Below, one piece after another: positions 15,215 to 23,475 of a stretch of DNA of 28,520 nt. Numbering within the stretch: the first letter of the stretch is position 1; every line of letters begins with the position of its first letter. The notes under the pieces were generated by a model. The model searched no databases. It was not told the origin of the DNA and saw only the letters and a list, made by a program, of their open reading frames with translations. This stretch comes from QHWK01 sp035315685 (lineage in GTDB: Bacteria; Acidobacteriota; Vicinamibacteria; Vicinamibacterales; CAVVIG01), in assembly GCA_035315685.1 (NCBI GenBank), contig DATFXR010000294.1, forward strand, positions 1 through 28,520, read 5' to 3'. Position numbers and translations under genes: made by a program.

Positions 15215-16369
15215 ATGGCAATGGCAGGCGATGGCGGCGCTGGCAGCGGGACCGCACCGGGACCATCCTTTGATGAAGTCAATGGCTGGTACCTGAAGTG
15301 GCTGGGGCGCCCGGTCAGCCAAGAGGAGTACTACAACAACTGGTACGGGCAGTCGGGCGCGAACGAGTCGCAGGTCGCCAATTCGCCCGAAGGACTCGCC
15401 CGCGCGAATCAGGACGTGCCCGGCACGCCGGAATACACGCCGCAGCCGCCGGCACCAGGGAACGAGACGGGCCAATGGCCGCCGCCAGCGCCGCCGCCGG
15501 AAGAACCCATCGTGCCGGCGCAGCCGCCGCCGTCGCCGACACCCACGCCGACACCGACGCCCACACCGACGCCGACGCCGACGCCGACGCCGACACCGAC
15601 GCCCCCTCCGACAGCACCGCCGCCCGTGGGTGGCCCGGCCAATCCGCCGCCGACGCCGCCGCCCGGGACGACGACGCCGCCCCCGGTGTCGGCCGGCGAC
15701 ATCGCCTCCACGCCGCCCACGTTTGCCGCGCCGCCGGTCGTCAAGCCGCCGGAATTTTCGTACGCGGACTTCACCTACGATCCGTTCAACGCGCCGACCG
15801 CGAGCGACGTCTACGCCGATCCGTCGTTCCAGCTGCGCTTCGGCATGGGGCAGAAGGCGCTCGAGAACAGCCGCGCCGCGATGGGCACGATCGGCACCGG
15901 GGCCGCGATCAAAGATTTCATTAACTACGGCCAGAATTTTGCGAGCCAGGAATACGGCAACGTCTACGACCGCGCCGCGCGCACCTATGCGATGAACCGT
16001 GGCAATGCGCTCGATCAATACGCGACCAACCGCGCCAACGCCGTCGGCAACTACAACCTCAACTACCAGACGCAGTACACCGATCCCTGGCAGGAGTCGT
16101 ACGCGAACGCGAAGGCGGCGATGGAACCGGCGCTGCTCGGCTACACGACGCAGGTCGGCGCCGCGCAGCATGCGCAGGACGCCTACGATGCGCTCGCGAC
16201 GCATGCGCGCGATCAATACGATCTCTACGGCTTCAACAACAAGGTCTTCGACTTCGACTCGTCGCTCGCGCGCGATCAATTCGACTGGACCAAGCAACGC
16301 GCCTCGAGCAGCGATGCGTTCGATCAGTGGTATCGCCGCATGCTGATCGAGTTGCAGGCGAGTGCGTAG
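15215..16369 (+). CDS. probable internal/ejection protein with Pro-Thr linker
   Basis: 384 residues, ATG 15215 behind GAGGAG. Residues about 17-70 contain FDEVNGWYLKWLGRPVSQEE, like the short helical module seen in DUF4214-type phage proteins (YxxxLGRxPsxxE). A long Pro-rich linker follows, including 11 consecutive Pro-Thr pairs at 15536-15601. The C-terminal 200 residues are helical and Asn/Gln/Tyr/Asp rich (YGNVYDRAARTYAMNRGNAL, ATHARDQYDLYGFN), as in P22-like DNA injection proteins. Location between tail hub and fibre genes supports that role. The exact family is not certain. Confidence 0.6.
   Translation: MAMAGDGGAGSGTAPGPSFDEVNGWYLKWLGRPVSQEEYYNNWYGQSGANESQVANSPEGLARANQDVPGTPEYTPQPPAPGNETGQWPPPAPPPEEPIVPAQPPPSPTPTPTPTPTPTPTPTPTPTPTPPPTAPPPVGGPANPPPTPPPGTTTPPPVSAGDIASTPPTFAAPPVVKPPEFSYADFTYDPFNAPTASDVYADPSFQLRFGMGQKALENSRAAMGTIGTGAAIKDFINYGQNFASQEYGNVYDRAARTYAMNRGNALDQYATNRANAVGNYNLNYQTQYTDPWQESYANAKAAMEPALLGYTTQVGAAQHAQDAYDALATHARDQYDLYGFNNKVFDFDSSLARDQFDWTKQRASSSDAFDQWYRRMLIELQASA
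15536..15601. repeat. hexanucleotide-like microsatellite coding Pro-Thr pairs
   Basis: Eleven ccg-acN units in frame encode (Pro-Thr)11. The third bases vary (acg, aca, occasional ccc), so the repeat is older than a fresh slippage array. It forms a flexible linker in the ejection-like protein. Confidence 0.9.
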
Positions 16370-16375
16370 GGCATC

Positions 16376-17983
16376 ATGGCGGGCTTCGAATTTCAAAGTT
16401 ACGTCAGCCCCTACGCGAACACGATCGCGCAACTGATCGCGCGGCAGAACGATCCCGCCGCGCAGGCCGCGCAGATCACGGGCAACCTGCAGGCACGGGC
16501 CATCGAGGCGCGTGGCGAGGCGAGTAGCGACATGATCCGCGGGCTCAGCGGACTCGGCGCGACCATCGCCGGCAAGGTGTTCGACACCTACCAGAACGCG
16601 CCGAAGCGTGAACTCGAGCAGCAGCAACTCGCGAAAGCGAAACTGGACGCGCTCGATGTGCAGGAGCAGCGCGATCAGCGGGCCACGATGCGCGGCATCA
16701 TCCGCGACACGCCGCGGGTGAACCAGAACGGGATGGAGTATTACGACCTCCCGACGATCAGCGCCGCCGCGTCCGCGAAGGGCATCGATCCGACCGTCGC
16801 CATCAAGAACCTCAGTGACATCAACGACTCCTTCAAAGAGTTCGGCGCGCAGCGCCAGGCGGTGATCACCACGGGCGCCCAGCGCATCGCGCAGGCCGGC
16901 AACGATCCGGAACTCGCGCTCAATTTCCTCGATACGCTGAAGGGCAACCAGGTCGTGTCCGACGCGACGATCACCAAATTCCGCACCGCGATTGTCGAAG
17001 GCGGCCAGCCGGCCGTCGAGCGCATGACGCGCTATTTCATGGGGCCGCAGAAAGCCGAGATCCTCCCGGCGGGTGCGACGGCCTACGATCCGACGACCAA
17101 CAAGCCGCTGTTCACGGCCCCGGAGAAGGAGGCGGGTTACACGCTCGGCCCTGGTGATATCCGCTACGACAAGGGCAATGAACCGGTCGCGTGGGGGGTG
17201 GACAAGCCCGCGCCGAAAGTGGATCCAAAAGAGGAGTACCTCGCGCTCGACACAAAGCGCCGGCAGGGGCTTCCGCTCACGCCCGCCGAGACGGCGACAC
17301 TCGCGTCCTACGAACACGAAAAACTGATCGGGCCGGAAGCCGCCGCCGCCGAGGCATCCAAGCGTCTCGCTAGCTCGCAAGACTTCGCGACCGCGCAGCA
17401 GACACGCGCGCAGAATTTCACCGAGGCCGAGGCCGGGCGTCACGTCCTGACCGCGAAAGCGGACGAGTACAGCAAGGCGCAGCACTCCGCCCAGACGCTG
17501 CGTGACGTCGTCAACGCCGCGAAGTACGGCGGTGATGGCGGCAACCGGCTCGCCGCCTCGATGCAGACGTTGCTCTCGACAATCACGCCGATTCGCGCCG
17601 AAGGCATGAACCGCATCAACCAGACAGAGTACGGCGTGGTCGAGCGCGCCGGCAGCAAGCTCGATCGGATCGAAGGGTTTCTCGGCGGATGGACGAAAGG
17701 GCAACCGGTCCCGCCGAATATCCAGCAGGACATGCTCGACATGGCGGACATGCTCGAGAACACGGCGTACGACAGTTACACGAAGCAGGTGGATTACGCC
17801 CAGCAGACCTATCCGACGATGGGCACGGCGCCTCGGCTCGATCCGCCGGTGAACTACAAGCCGCAACCGCCGCGCGGATCGCCGCCGGAAGGCACAACCA
17901 AGACCGTGAACGGCGTCACACGCCGCTGGGGGTACTACAAAGACGCCTCGGGCACCGGGCAGTGGGGCTGGAAGCAACAGTGA
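16376..17983 (+). CDS. probable DNA ejection/internal virion protein
   Basis: 535 residues, ATG 16376, 6 bases after the previous stop. The N-terminus (FEFQSYVSPYANTIAQLIAR) is followed by long Ala/Gln/Arg-rich helices (LNLQARAIEARGEA-like, RELEQQQLAKAKLDALDVQE), a helical domain to about 225, a short beta segment (AYDPTTNKPLFTAPEKEAGY), then more helices (ETATLASYEHEKLIGPEAAA, LAASMQTLLSTITPIRAEGM). The C-terminus is aromatic and basic (VTRRWGYYKDASGTGQWGWK). Helix-rich, Ala-rich composition of this length is typical of P22-like injection proteins. No enzymatic domain is visible. It overlaps the next gene by a GTGA junction. Confidence 0.6.
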   Translation: MAGFEFQSYVSPYANTIAQLIARQNDPAAQAAQITGNLQARAIEARGEASSDMIRGLSGLGATIAGKVFDTYQNAPKRELEQQQLAKAKLDALDVQEQRDQRATMRGIIRDTPRVNQNGMEYYDLPTISAAASAKGIDPTVAIKNLSDINDSFKEFGAQRQAVITTGAQRIAQAGNDPELALNFLDTLKGNQVVSDATITKFRTAIVEGGQPAVERMTRYFMGPQKAEILPAGATAYDPTTNKPLFTAPEKEAGYTLGPGDIRYDKGNEPVAWGVDKPAPKVDPKEEYLALDTKRRQGLPLTPAETATLASYEHEKLIGPEAAAAEASKRLASSQDFATAQQTRAQNFTEAEAGRHVLTAKADEYSKAQHSAQTLRDVVNAAKYGGDGGNRLAASMQTLLSTITPIRAEGMNRINQTEYGVVERAGSKLDRIEGFLGGWTKGQPVPPNIQQDMLDMADMLENTAYDSYTKQVDYAQQTYPTMGTAPRLDPPVNYKPQPPRGSPPEGTTKTVNGVTRRWGYYKDASGTGQWGWKQQ

Positions 17984-19842
17984 GCGAGCAAGACCTCATC
18001 ACCGATCCCAACTGGGGGAGCAGCGCGAGCGCGAAGATGCCGCCGCCCGGCGTCACGACGCGTGATCAGTGGGACGTGCGCCCAGACGGATCGAAGAAGG
18101 GACTGGGATTCCTCGGCGTGCTCCGTGTGCCTGGGACAGACGACGTCGCCTCCGAATATTCGATCGCCGATAGCGAGAAGTTGAAGGACGCGAAAGGCAA
18201 TTATCTCGACTACCCCGCGCTCGTGCCGACGCTCACCAAGACGGAAGTGCAGCAAGTACTTGACGCGGCAAAGCACCATCGTCCGGTACCGGCGCCCGTC
18301 GCCGCCAAAGCCGAAGCGTTCGCGCTGCAACGGCGCGCCGAGGGGAAGCCCCTGTTCGCGCAAGACGGGGAACAGCAGTTGCTCTTTCCCGATCTGCCGC
18401 GCGCGACCGTCGAGGCTGGTGGCGGCCGTGACACGAAAACGAGCGGCAGCAGCGACGTCATCACCGATGTGAACTGGGGCGGCGACGCGAAGATGACGCT
18501 GCCGTCGTCTCGAGACGAGCAGACGCCGCCGGCGGCCAGGCCGTCGCTCCCGATGCTGCAGCTGCCCGACGTGCGTCTGCCGAAGGAAGTCGAGCAAGCG
18601 CGCGGCACGCCGATCGTCCTCGATCCGAACGCGCCGCCAGGACGCAACGCGGGCGATGCCTGGCGACAGTTCAACGCGCCGCTCTACGACACCGGCCATC
18701 CGAACGTGGACTGGCTCAGTTCGCCGGCTGGCGTCACCTCATTGGTCGGGAGTCTGGTGACGGTCGGGACCGCGGGAGTCGTGGCGGGCCTGCCCGCCGC
18801 GGTGCGCGCCGGCCTCTCCGAAGCGTCGCCCTACGTCGTGTCGATTGCCGTGAGTGAGGGGCTCGATGCGATGGGCCTCGGCAAATGGAAAACGCCGATC
18901 CTCGTGGCCCTCGGCATCCGGCAACTCGCGAAAGCGGGCAAGGCGGGCGGCGCCGCCTCGAGCCCCGAATCCGCGGCCGCCAAAGCCGCTGCCGCCGAGG
19001 AAGCGGCGGCCGCCAAAGCCTACGTGAAGGCGCAGGCCGAGGCGCCGGTGCAGGGGCCGACCGAATTCAAAGACCTCTCGCTGGCGCAGCAGGAGCCGTA
19101 TCTGCCCACGCAGGGACCGACACCGGTGACGACGCGCACCAGCCCGGCCCCCTATCAAGCGTCGCCGACGCCGTTCCATGAACTGCCGCTGGCGCAGCAG
19201 ATGGAGATGCTGCCCTCGCATGGGCCGACTCCAGTCACGACGCGCTCGAGCGGGCCGCCGGCGACGATCGGTGGCGTGATGACGCAAGCGGCCGTGCCAT
19301 TCCATGAACTGCCGCTGGCGCAGCAGATGGAGATGCTGCCCTCGCACGGGCCGACTCCGGTCACGACGCGCTCGAGCGGGCCGCCGATGCGGATCGGCGA
19401 CTTTACCAGCGCGCCGACGGCGACACCGTTCCATGAATTGCCGTTGGCGCAGCAGATGGAGATGCTGCCGTCGCACGGGCCGACTCCAGAAACGACACGC
19501 ACCAGTGGCCCCCCGGCGCGCGGGGCCGACGGACGGTTCCAAGCCGACACGACGCCGCCGGCAGCTGCGCCGCCTGCTGGTACGCCCGGCGGTGTGCCGC
19601 GTCACCTGGCGTTCCCGTTCGAAGGCAAGGGCAGCCTGCCGTCGGCGGAGCGCTTGAAGAAACTCTTTCCTGAGGGGCTCTCCGCGCGCGAGACGGCCTT
19701 TCTCGATCAAATGGTCAACCGCGCCGGCGCATCAGGTGGGCAGGCGGTGCGCGCCCTGCAAAATGCGAAGAAAGCCGGCGACTACAGCGACGTCGATCTG
19801 ATCAACGGGCTCGCCCAATTCCTCGCCGACATCAAACGCTGA
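17980..19842 (+). CDS. large repeat-containing virion protein, probably ejected
   Basis: 620 residues, starting at GTG 17980 in a GTGA overlap. Residues about 20-140 contain a module known from phage virion proteins: WDVRPDGSKKGLGFLGVL, DYPALVPTLTKTEVQQVLDA, then KPLFAQDGEQQLLFPDLP. The motif ITDxNWG occurs twice (residues about 5 and 163). A Gly/Val/Ala hydrophobic region at about 245-275 (VTSLVGSLVTVGTAGVVAG) could enter a membrane. Four 30-residue repeats around ELPLAQQMEMLPSHGPTP follow at 19063-19515. The last 70 residues form a helical domain (ERLKKLFPEGLSARETAFLD). Position and shape suggest a P22 gp16-like ejection protein, by inference. Confidence 0.6.
   Translation: MSEQDLITDPNWGSSASAKMPPPGVTTRDQWDVRPDGSKKGLGFLGVLRVPGTDDVASEYSIADSEKLKDAKGNYLDYPALVPTLTKTEVQQVLDAAKHHRPVPAPVAAKAEAFALQRRAEGKPLFAQDGEQQLLFPDLPRATVEAGGGRDTKTSGSSDVITDVNWGGDAKMTLPSSRDEQTPPAARPSLPMLQLPDVRLPKEVEQARGTPIVLDPNAPPGRNAGDAWRQFNAPLYDTGHPNVDWLSSPAGVTSLVGSLVTVGTAGVVAGLPAAVRAGLSEASPYVVSIAVSEGLDAMGLGKWKTPILVALGIRQLAKAGKAGGAASSPESAAAKAAAAEEAAAAKAYVKAQAEAPVQGPTEFKDLSLAQQEPYLPTQGPTPVTTRTSPAPYQASPTPFHELPLAQQMEMLPSHGPTPVTTRSSGPPATIGGVMTQAAVPFHELPLAQQMEMLPSHGPTPVTTRSSGPPMRIGDFTSAPTATPFHELPLAQQMEMLPSHGPTPETTRTSGPPARGADGRFQADTTPPAAAPPAGTPGGVPRHLAFPFEGKGSLPSAERLKKLFPEGLSARETAFLDQMVNRAGASGGQAVRALQNAKKAGDYSDVDLINGLAQFLADIKR
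19063..19515. repeat. four 90-base coding repeats in the large virion protein
   Basis: Units at 19063-19152 (divergent), 19171-19260, 19297-19386 and 19426-19515 each encode 30 residues. The last three are nearly identical around ELPLAQQMEMLPSHGPTP; the first keeps only LAQQ, QGPTPVTTR and spacing. Spacers of 6, 12 and 13 codons differ in sequence. Recent expansion of units 2-4 is likely. Confidence 0.9.
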
Positions 19843-19848
19843 CCCGTC

Positions 19849-21168
19849 ATGGCCTCAGCCGGCACCTACGCACCCGATCCTGACCTGCATGTGGTCGATA
19901 GCAACGGCTTGCCGGTGGCCGGCGGCCTCGTCTGGACGTACATCGCGGGCACGCTGACCCCGGTTGCCACCTACACCGACGTCGCGCTCAGCATCCCGAA
20001 CAGCAACCCGATCGTCGCCGGCAGCGACGGACGCTTCGTCGCGTTTCTCGCACCGGGCAATAGCTACAAGTTCGTGTACGAAAGCGCGGCCACGCCGCCG
20101 ACGCACGGCGCGGTTTTGGCAACGCGCGACAACATCGGGGCGATCCCGATCTCGTCACCCTCGACTGATGTCAGCGGCACCGCCGGCGAGCTCCTGACGC
20201 AGGGCCAGTGCGTCTATCTCTCGAGCGGCCTCGGCGGGAAGGTAAGCGGCCAGTGGTATCTCGCCGACGCCGACTTCGACTACGCCAGCTCGACGGCCTC
20301 GCTGGTCGGCATCGTCGTGAACACGGCGCTCGCCGGCACGCAGTGCCTGGTGCGCCTTGGCGGCCAGATTGCGATTCCCGGTCTGACGCTCACACCTGGG
20401 GCGGCGTATTACGTGAGTCAGACGGCGGGCGCGATCACCGCCACCGTGCCGCCCGTGGCCCCGCCGGCCTATACGCGGTATCTCGGCCAGGCGCTCGACG
20501 TCTCGACGCTCGCCGTCACCGTGCCGATCAACACGGCGACGTCGAACGACACGTTCACCGGCGATCTGACGATCACCAAGAGCACGCCACGCATTACGGT
20601 GATCGATACGTCGCAGGGCGTTGACCTGAAGACCTTCCGGCTGGGGTTCAATTCGCAACTCTTCCAGTTGTCCGCGGTCAACGATGCCCTGAGCGTCGCG
20701 ACCCTTGTTTTTGCGATCAATCGGAATGGCGATGTCTTCGAAAAAGGTCGCGGCGTGGCGATGGGCCACTGGAGCAGCGTTCCCTATAGCGCCGCCAATT
20801 TCACTGCGGTCGGCGGTGGGACGTGGACGGTGGATGCCGGGGATGTGTTGTTTTATGACTATGCCCTCGTCGGCAAGACGATGTGGCTGAATTTCAACAT
20901 CATGCTGTCCACTCTTAGCGGGACGGTGAACGAGCTGCGAATCGCCTATCCCGGAGGGTATTCGTCGGCGGGCAAGCCGACCTATACGCCGATCTACACT
21001 AACGCCGGGTCGGCGGCCGCCCCGATCGGCGGCTGGGGCTTCTGCATCGGCGTGACGCAGGCGTCGTATCTGGCGCTACGCAACGACATCAACAACACCG
21101 TCGCCTGGCCGACGCCGATGACCAATAACCTGTACTTGTTTGGCACCTGTATGGTTGAACTCGCCTAA
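19849..21168 (+). CDS. tail fibre / receptor-binding protein, copy 1
   Basis: 439 residues, ATG 19849. The N-terminal module (YAPDPDLHVVDSNGLPVAGG, TYIAGTLTPVATYTD, SNPIVAGSDGRFVAFL) is a common phage fibre attachment domain. A beta-rich middle (GQIAIPGLTLTPGAAYYVSQ) is followed by an inserted segment at about 225-305 with a typical fibre motif (FTGDLTITKSTPRITVID). The C-terminal tip starts at GGGTWTVDAGDV and is homologous to that of the gene at 21486, but strongly diverged. Fibres bind host surface sugars or proteins. Length and order fit a short-tailed phage spike or fibre. Confidence 0.8.
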   Translation: MASAGTYAPDPDLHVVDSNGLPVAGGLVWTYIAGTLTPVATYTDVALSIPNSNPIVAGSDGRFVAFLAPGNSYKFVYESAATPPTHGAVLATRDNIGAIPISSPSTDVSGTAGELLTQGQCVYLSSGLGGKVSGQWYLADADFDYASSTASLVGIVVNTALAGTQCLVRLGGQIAIPGLTLTPGAAYYVSQTAGAITATVPPVAPPAYTRYLGQALDVSTLAVTVPINTATSNDTFTGDLTITKSTPRITVIDTSQGVDLKTFRLGFNSQLFQLSAVNDALSVATLVFAINRNGDVFEKGRGVAMGHWSSVPYSAANFTAVGGGTWTVDAGDVLFYDYALVGKTMWLNFNIMLSTLSGTVNELRIAYPGGYSSAGKPTYTPIYTNAGSAAAPIGGWGFCIGVTQASYLALRNDINNTVAWPTPMTNNLYLFGTCMVELA

Positions 21169-21188
21169 TCACAGGGGGGTGGTGTGCG

Positions 21189-21482
21189 ATGAGTGTCGGA
21201 CTGCCAGTCAGCAAGCAGGAGATCGATACGCGCAGTGGCGACATCGCCCGCGCGTTCCAGCGCAACTTCGAAGACGTTCTAACGATGCAGACGTATCTCG
21301 AGGCAACGCCGAACGCTGACTTGGTCGCGCTTGGCTACACCGATCAGGAAGTCGCGGTCCTGAAAACCGCCTTCAGCGATCTCACGCAGCTGGGCCGGAT
21401 CTGGACCGGGAGCGAGGCGCTCGCCGATCCGAAAGACTTCCGCGTCTTCGTGCGCCAGCTCTGGGGTGTCGGCGCGTTCTAG
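21189..21482 (+). CDS. small protein between the two fibre genes
   Basis: 97 residues, ATG 21189 with AGGGGGG about 10 bases upstream. Largely helical (SKQEIDTRSGDIARAFQRNF, EDVLTMQTYLEA, YTDQEVAVLKTAFSDLTQL), ending FRVFVRQLWGVGAF. I see similar short helical proteins next to fibre genes, possibly assembly chaperones or tail-tip components. It starts 20 bases after fibre copy 1 and ends 3 bases before fibre copy 2. Confidence 0.65.
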   Translation: MSVGLPVSKQEIDTRSGDIARAFQRNFEDVLTMQTYLEATPNADLVALGYTDQEVAVLKTAFSDLTQLGRIWTGSEALADPKDFRVFVRQLWGVGAF

Positions 21483-21485
21483 GCG

Positions 21486-22544
21486 ATGGCTTCCACCGGC
21501 ACGTACGCGCCCGATCCCGACCTGCACGTCGTGGATGCGAACAATCAACCCGTCAGCGGCGGGCTCGTCTGGACGTACATCGCCGGCACGACGACGCCGA
21601 TCGCCACCTACGCCGACGTTGGGCTCACGACGCCGAACACGAATCCCATCGTCGCCGGCAGCGATGGCCGGTTCGTGGCGTTCTTGAATCCCGGCAACAG
21701 CTACAAGTTCATCTACGAAACGGCCGCCACGCCACCCGCGCACGGCTCAGTGCTCGCCACGCGCGACAACATCACGGCGATGCCCGTCTACGCGTCCACG
21801 ACGGACGTGATTGGCACGGCCGGACAGACGTTGACGGCCGGGCAGGTCGCCTATCTCTCATTTGGCGGGCAGTGGTTGCTTGCCGATGCGGACGATGCGG
21901 GCGCGTCCTATCGCCCCTACCTGATCGGCGTGGCCGTCAATACGGCGGTGGGGGGCACGCAGTGTCTCATCCGGATTTCAGGCCAGATCGCGATTCCCGG
22001 CGTCACGCTCATCCCCGGGACCATGTATTACATCAGTCAGACGAGCGGGGCAATTACCAGCACGGTCCCGCCGCCGCCGGCCTACGCGCGCTTCCTCGGC
22101 CAGGCGCTCGATGCCACCACGCTGGCGCTGGGGCTGAATCCGCAGGAGCCGCAAGGCGTCGTCGTGGCCCAAGCCTTCAATGCCGGGCACTTCGTCGGCG
22201 GCGGCAGCATGACGTGGACGGTGACATCGGGCCAGATGAACCTGAATCAATACGCGGTCTTCGGGCGCACGCTGATGTGGACGCTGCACGTCAATCCCTC
22301 GACGCTCGGCGGCACGTCCTCAGCCCTGTTGTTGATTACGCTCCCCGGCGGATTCTCCTCGCCTGGTGCCAGCGCGAGCGGCCTGATCCCGACGGCTTTC
22401 CTCCTGGATGGTGGCGCCACGCCACGAAGCGGCTACGTGGGCCTCTGGTCCGCGACACAAGTCGGTGTGATCAACTCGGCTGGCGTCTTGGCGCTGGGGG
22501 CGAACGCCGGCGTCGGGTTCACCATCTTCCTCCCGATCCTGTGA
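21486..22544 (+). CDS. tail fibre / receptor-binding protein, copy 2
   Basis: 352 residues, ATG 21486, 3 bases after the previous stop. The N-terminal 210 residues closely follow fibre copy 1 (YAPDPDLHVVDANNQPVSGG, TYIAGTTTPIATYAD, GQIAIPGVTLIPGTMYYISQ). It lacks the inserted ITKSTPRITVID-type segment of copy 1. The C-terminal tip is shorter and diverged (GGGSMTWTVTSGQMNLNQY), ending VGFTIFLPIL. Both genes probably attach to the same hub through a shared base while carrying different tips, allowing two receptors or alternation. Confidence 0.8.
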   Translation: MASTGTYAPDPDLHVVDANNQPVSGGLVWTYIAGTTTPIATYADVGLTTPNTNPIVAGSDGRFVAFLNPGNSYKFIYETAATPPAHGSVLATRDNITAMPVYASTTDVIGTAGQTLTAGQVAYLSFGGQWLLADADDAGASYRPYLIGVAVNTAVGGTQCLIRISGQIAIPGVTLIPGTMYYISQTSGAITSTVPPPPAYARFLGQALDATTLALGLNPQEPQGVVVAQAFNAGHFVGGGSMTWTVTSGQMNLNQYAVFGRTLMWTLHVNPSTLGGTSSALLLITLPGGFSSPGASASGLIPTAFLLDGGATPRSGYVGLWSATQVGVINSAGVLALGANAGVGFTIFLPIL

Positions 22545-22550
22545 CGACAC

Positions 22551-22895
22551 ATGGACGCCAATCCGACCGCAGACGACACGCGGCGGTATCAAACGGCGAT
22601 GCTCGGCGTTGCGGGCAAAGTCGAACGTGCGCTCTCGGTCGCCAGTGAACGCCGCGTCGCCAATGTCTGGGAATACACGCAATCGGTGATCGCCGTGTGC
22701 GTCGTCGTGACGACGTGCGGCGGCGTGCTCGACCTCGCCATCTGGCATGTCGATGCGCGCCTGCCGCCGGAATGGTGGACGATCGCCGGCCTGGTGATCG
22801 GCTTTTACTTCGGCCGAGTGCGCCCGCCGACGAGCGCGCCGCCGCCACGCTCAGGCTTCGAACGTGACCGGGCGACAGACGGGAAGCCACCTTAG
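22551..22895 (+). CDS. two-helix membrane protein, candidate holin
   Basis: 114 residues, ATG 22551. Two hydrophobic segments are visible: about 45-65 (TQSVIAVCVVVTTCGGVLDL) and 75-89 (WWTIAGLVIGFYFGRV), joined by a short loop with HVDARLPPE, followed by a polar basic tail. This is class II holin-like topology, and the gene ends the late block after the fibres, where lysis genes are often found. No endolysin or spanin lies in the window, so the holin call is tentative. Its TAG overlaps the TAA of the converging minus-strand gene at 22892-22895. Confidence 0.55.
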   Translation: MDANPTADDTRRYQTAMLGVAGKVERALSVASERRVANVWEYTQSVIAVCVVVTTCGGVLDLAIWHVDARLPPEWWTIAGLVIGFYFGRVRPPTSAPPPRSGFERDRATDGKPP

Positions 22896-23215
22896 TTGCG
22901 GCTGGGTCCGCGGCCCTGACTCGGTTGCCAGACCTGGCGGGAGAACGCGCGTGTCCGCGCGAGCTCGGCGCGGGCGATCAGCGGCAGTGCGTTGTATTCC
23001 TGTTCCGTCATGGGCCGCAGCCGCAGATCCTCGCCCTCGACCGGTGCATGGAAGACGAGAAACTGCCCGCAGTGCATGCAGGCGCAACTGTCGCCGACCT
23101 CCGGGGCCTGCTCCTCGCCGCTCACCGTGCCGACTGCGGTCATCACGTCGCCGCAGGCCGGGCACGTCCACGGCTCCAGATGCGTCACCGCCGGATCCGT
23201 GTCGTCGCGTTTCAT
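22892..23215 (-). CDS. zinc-ribbon protein, last gene of the minus operon
   Basis: 107 residues from ATG 23215, chosen because it forms an ATGA overlap with the upstream gene; a longer frame to 23299 lies inside that gene. Two cysteine knuckles, CPACG and CACMHCG about 30 residues apart, form a zinc ribbon near residues 16-52. The C-terminal half is charged and helical (RLRPMTEQEYNALPLIARAE, then RAFSRQVWQPSQ). The EYN-L-ARAEL-segment occurs in other small phage zinc proteins, in my recollection. Function unknown; RNA or DNA binding is the usual inference. Confidence 0.75.
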   Translation of the reverse strand: MKRDDTDPAVTHLEPWTCPACGDVMTAVGTVSGEEQAPEVGDSCACMHCGQFLVFHAPVEGEDLRLRPMTEQEYNALPLIARAELARTRAFSRQVWQPSQGRGPSRN

Positions 23216-23475
23216 GGCCGCCCCATGACGCGGAGCAGGATCGCGATGATCATCGCGATCGTGGCCGTTTGAAAACTCATCGCGACGACGATCCGCCACG
23301 TCAGATCAGCTTTGAGCTCGGCCAAATCGGCCTTGAGCGCCAACAGATCGCTTTTCGTGGCGAGCGTCTCTTTGTCCTCGATGGCGATCACGGATCGCGC
23401 GGCCGCCTTCGCCATGTCGTCCTGCACGCCGGCCGCGCGCAACGCGTCGTACAGTTCACTGACCATCTGCGTCAT
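23212..23475 (-). CDS. coiled-coil protein with C-terminal membrane anchor (DUF1640-like)
   Basis: 87 residues, ATG 23475 in an ATGA overlap. An N-terminal helical part (SELYDALRAAGVQDDMAKAA) leads to a heptad region (TKSDLLALKADLAELKADL) and one hydrophobic C-terminal helix at about 62-82 (FQTATIAMIIAILLRVM). This layout is typical of the DUF1640-type small proteins common in phages and bacteria. The function is not established; a membrane-tethered coiled coil could oligomerise or act in lysis or exclusion. It is coupled to genes on both sides. Confidence 0.75.
   Translation of the reverse strand: MTQMVSELYDALRAAGVQDDMAKAAARSVIAIEDKETLATKSDLLALKADLAELKADLTWRIVVAMSFQTATIAMIIAILLRVMGRP

Noticed and set aside
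14936..17977. Antisense open frame of about 1013 codons
   Set aside because: It is opposite two well-supported virion genes, is extremely Arg-rich and low in complexity, and arises from GC-rich third positions.
19849..22544. Diversity-generating retroelement with the fibre tips as variable regions
   Set aside because: No reverse transcriptase and no template repeat with adenine-specific changes are visible in the window.
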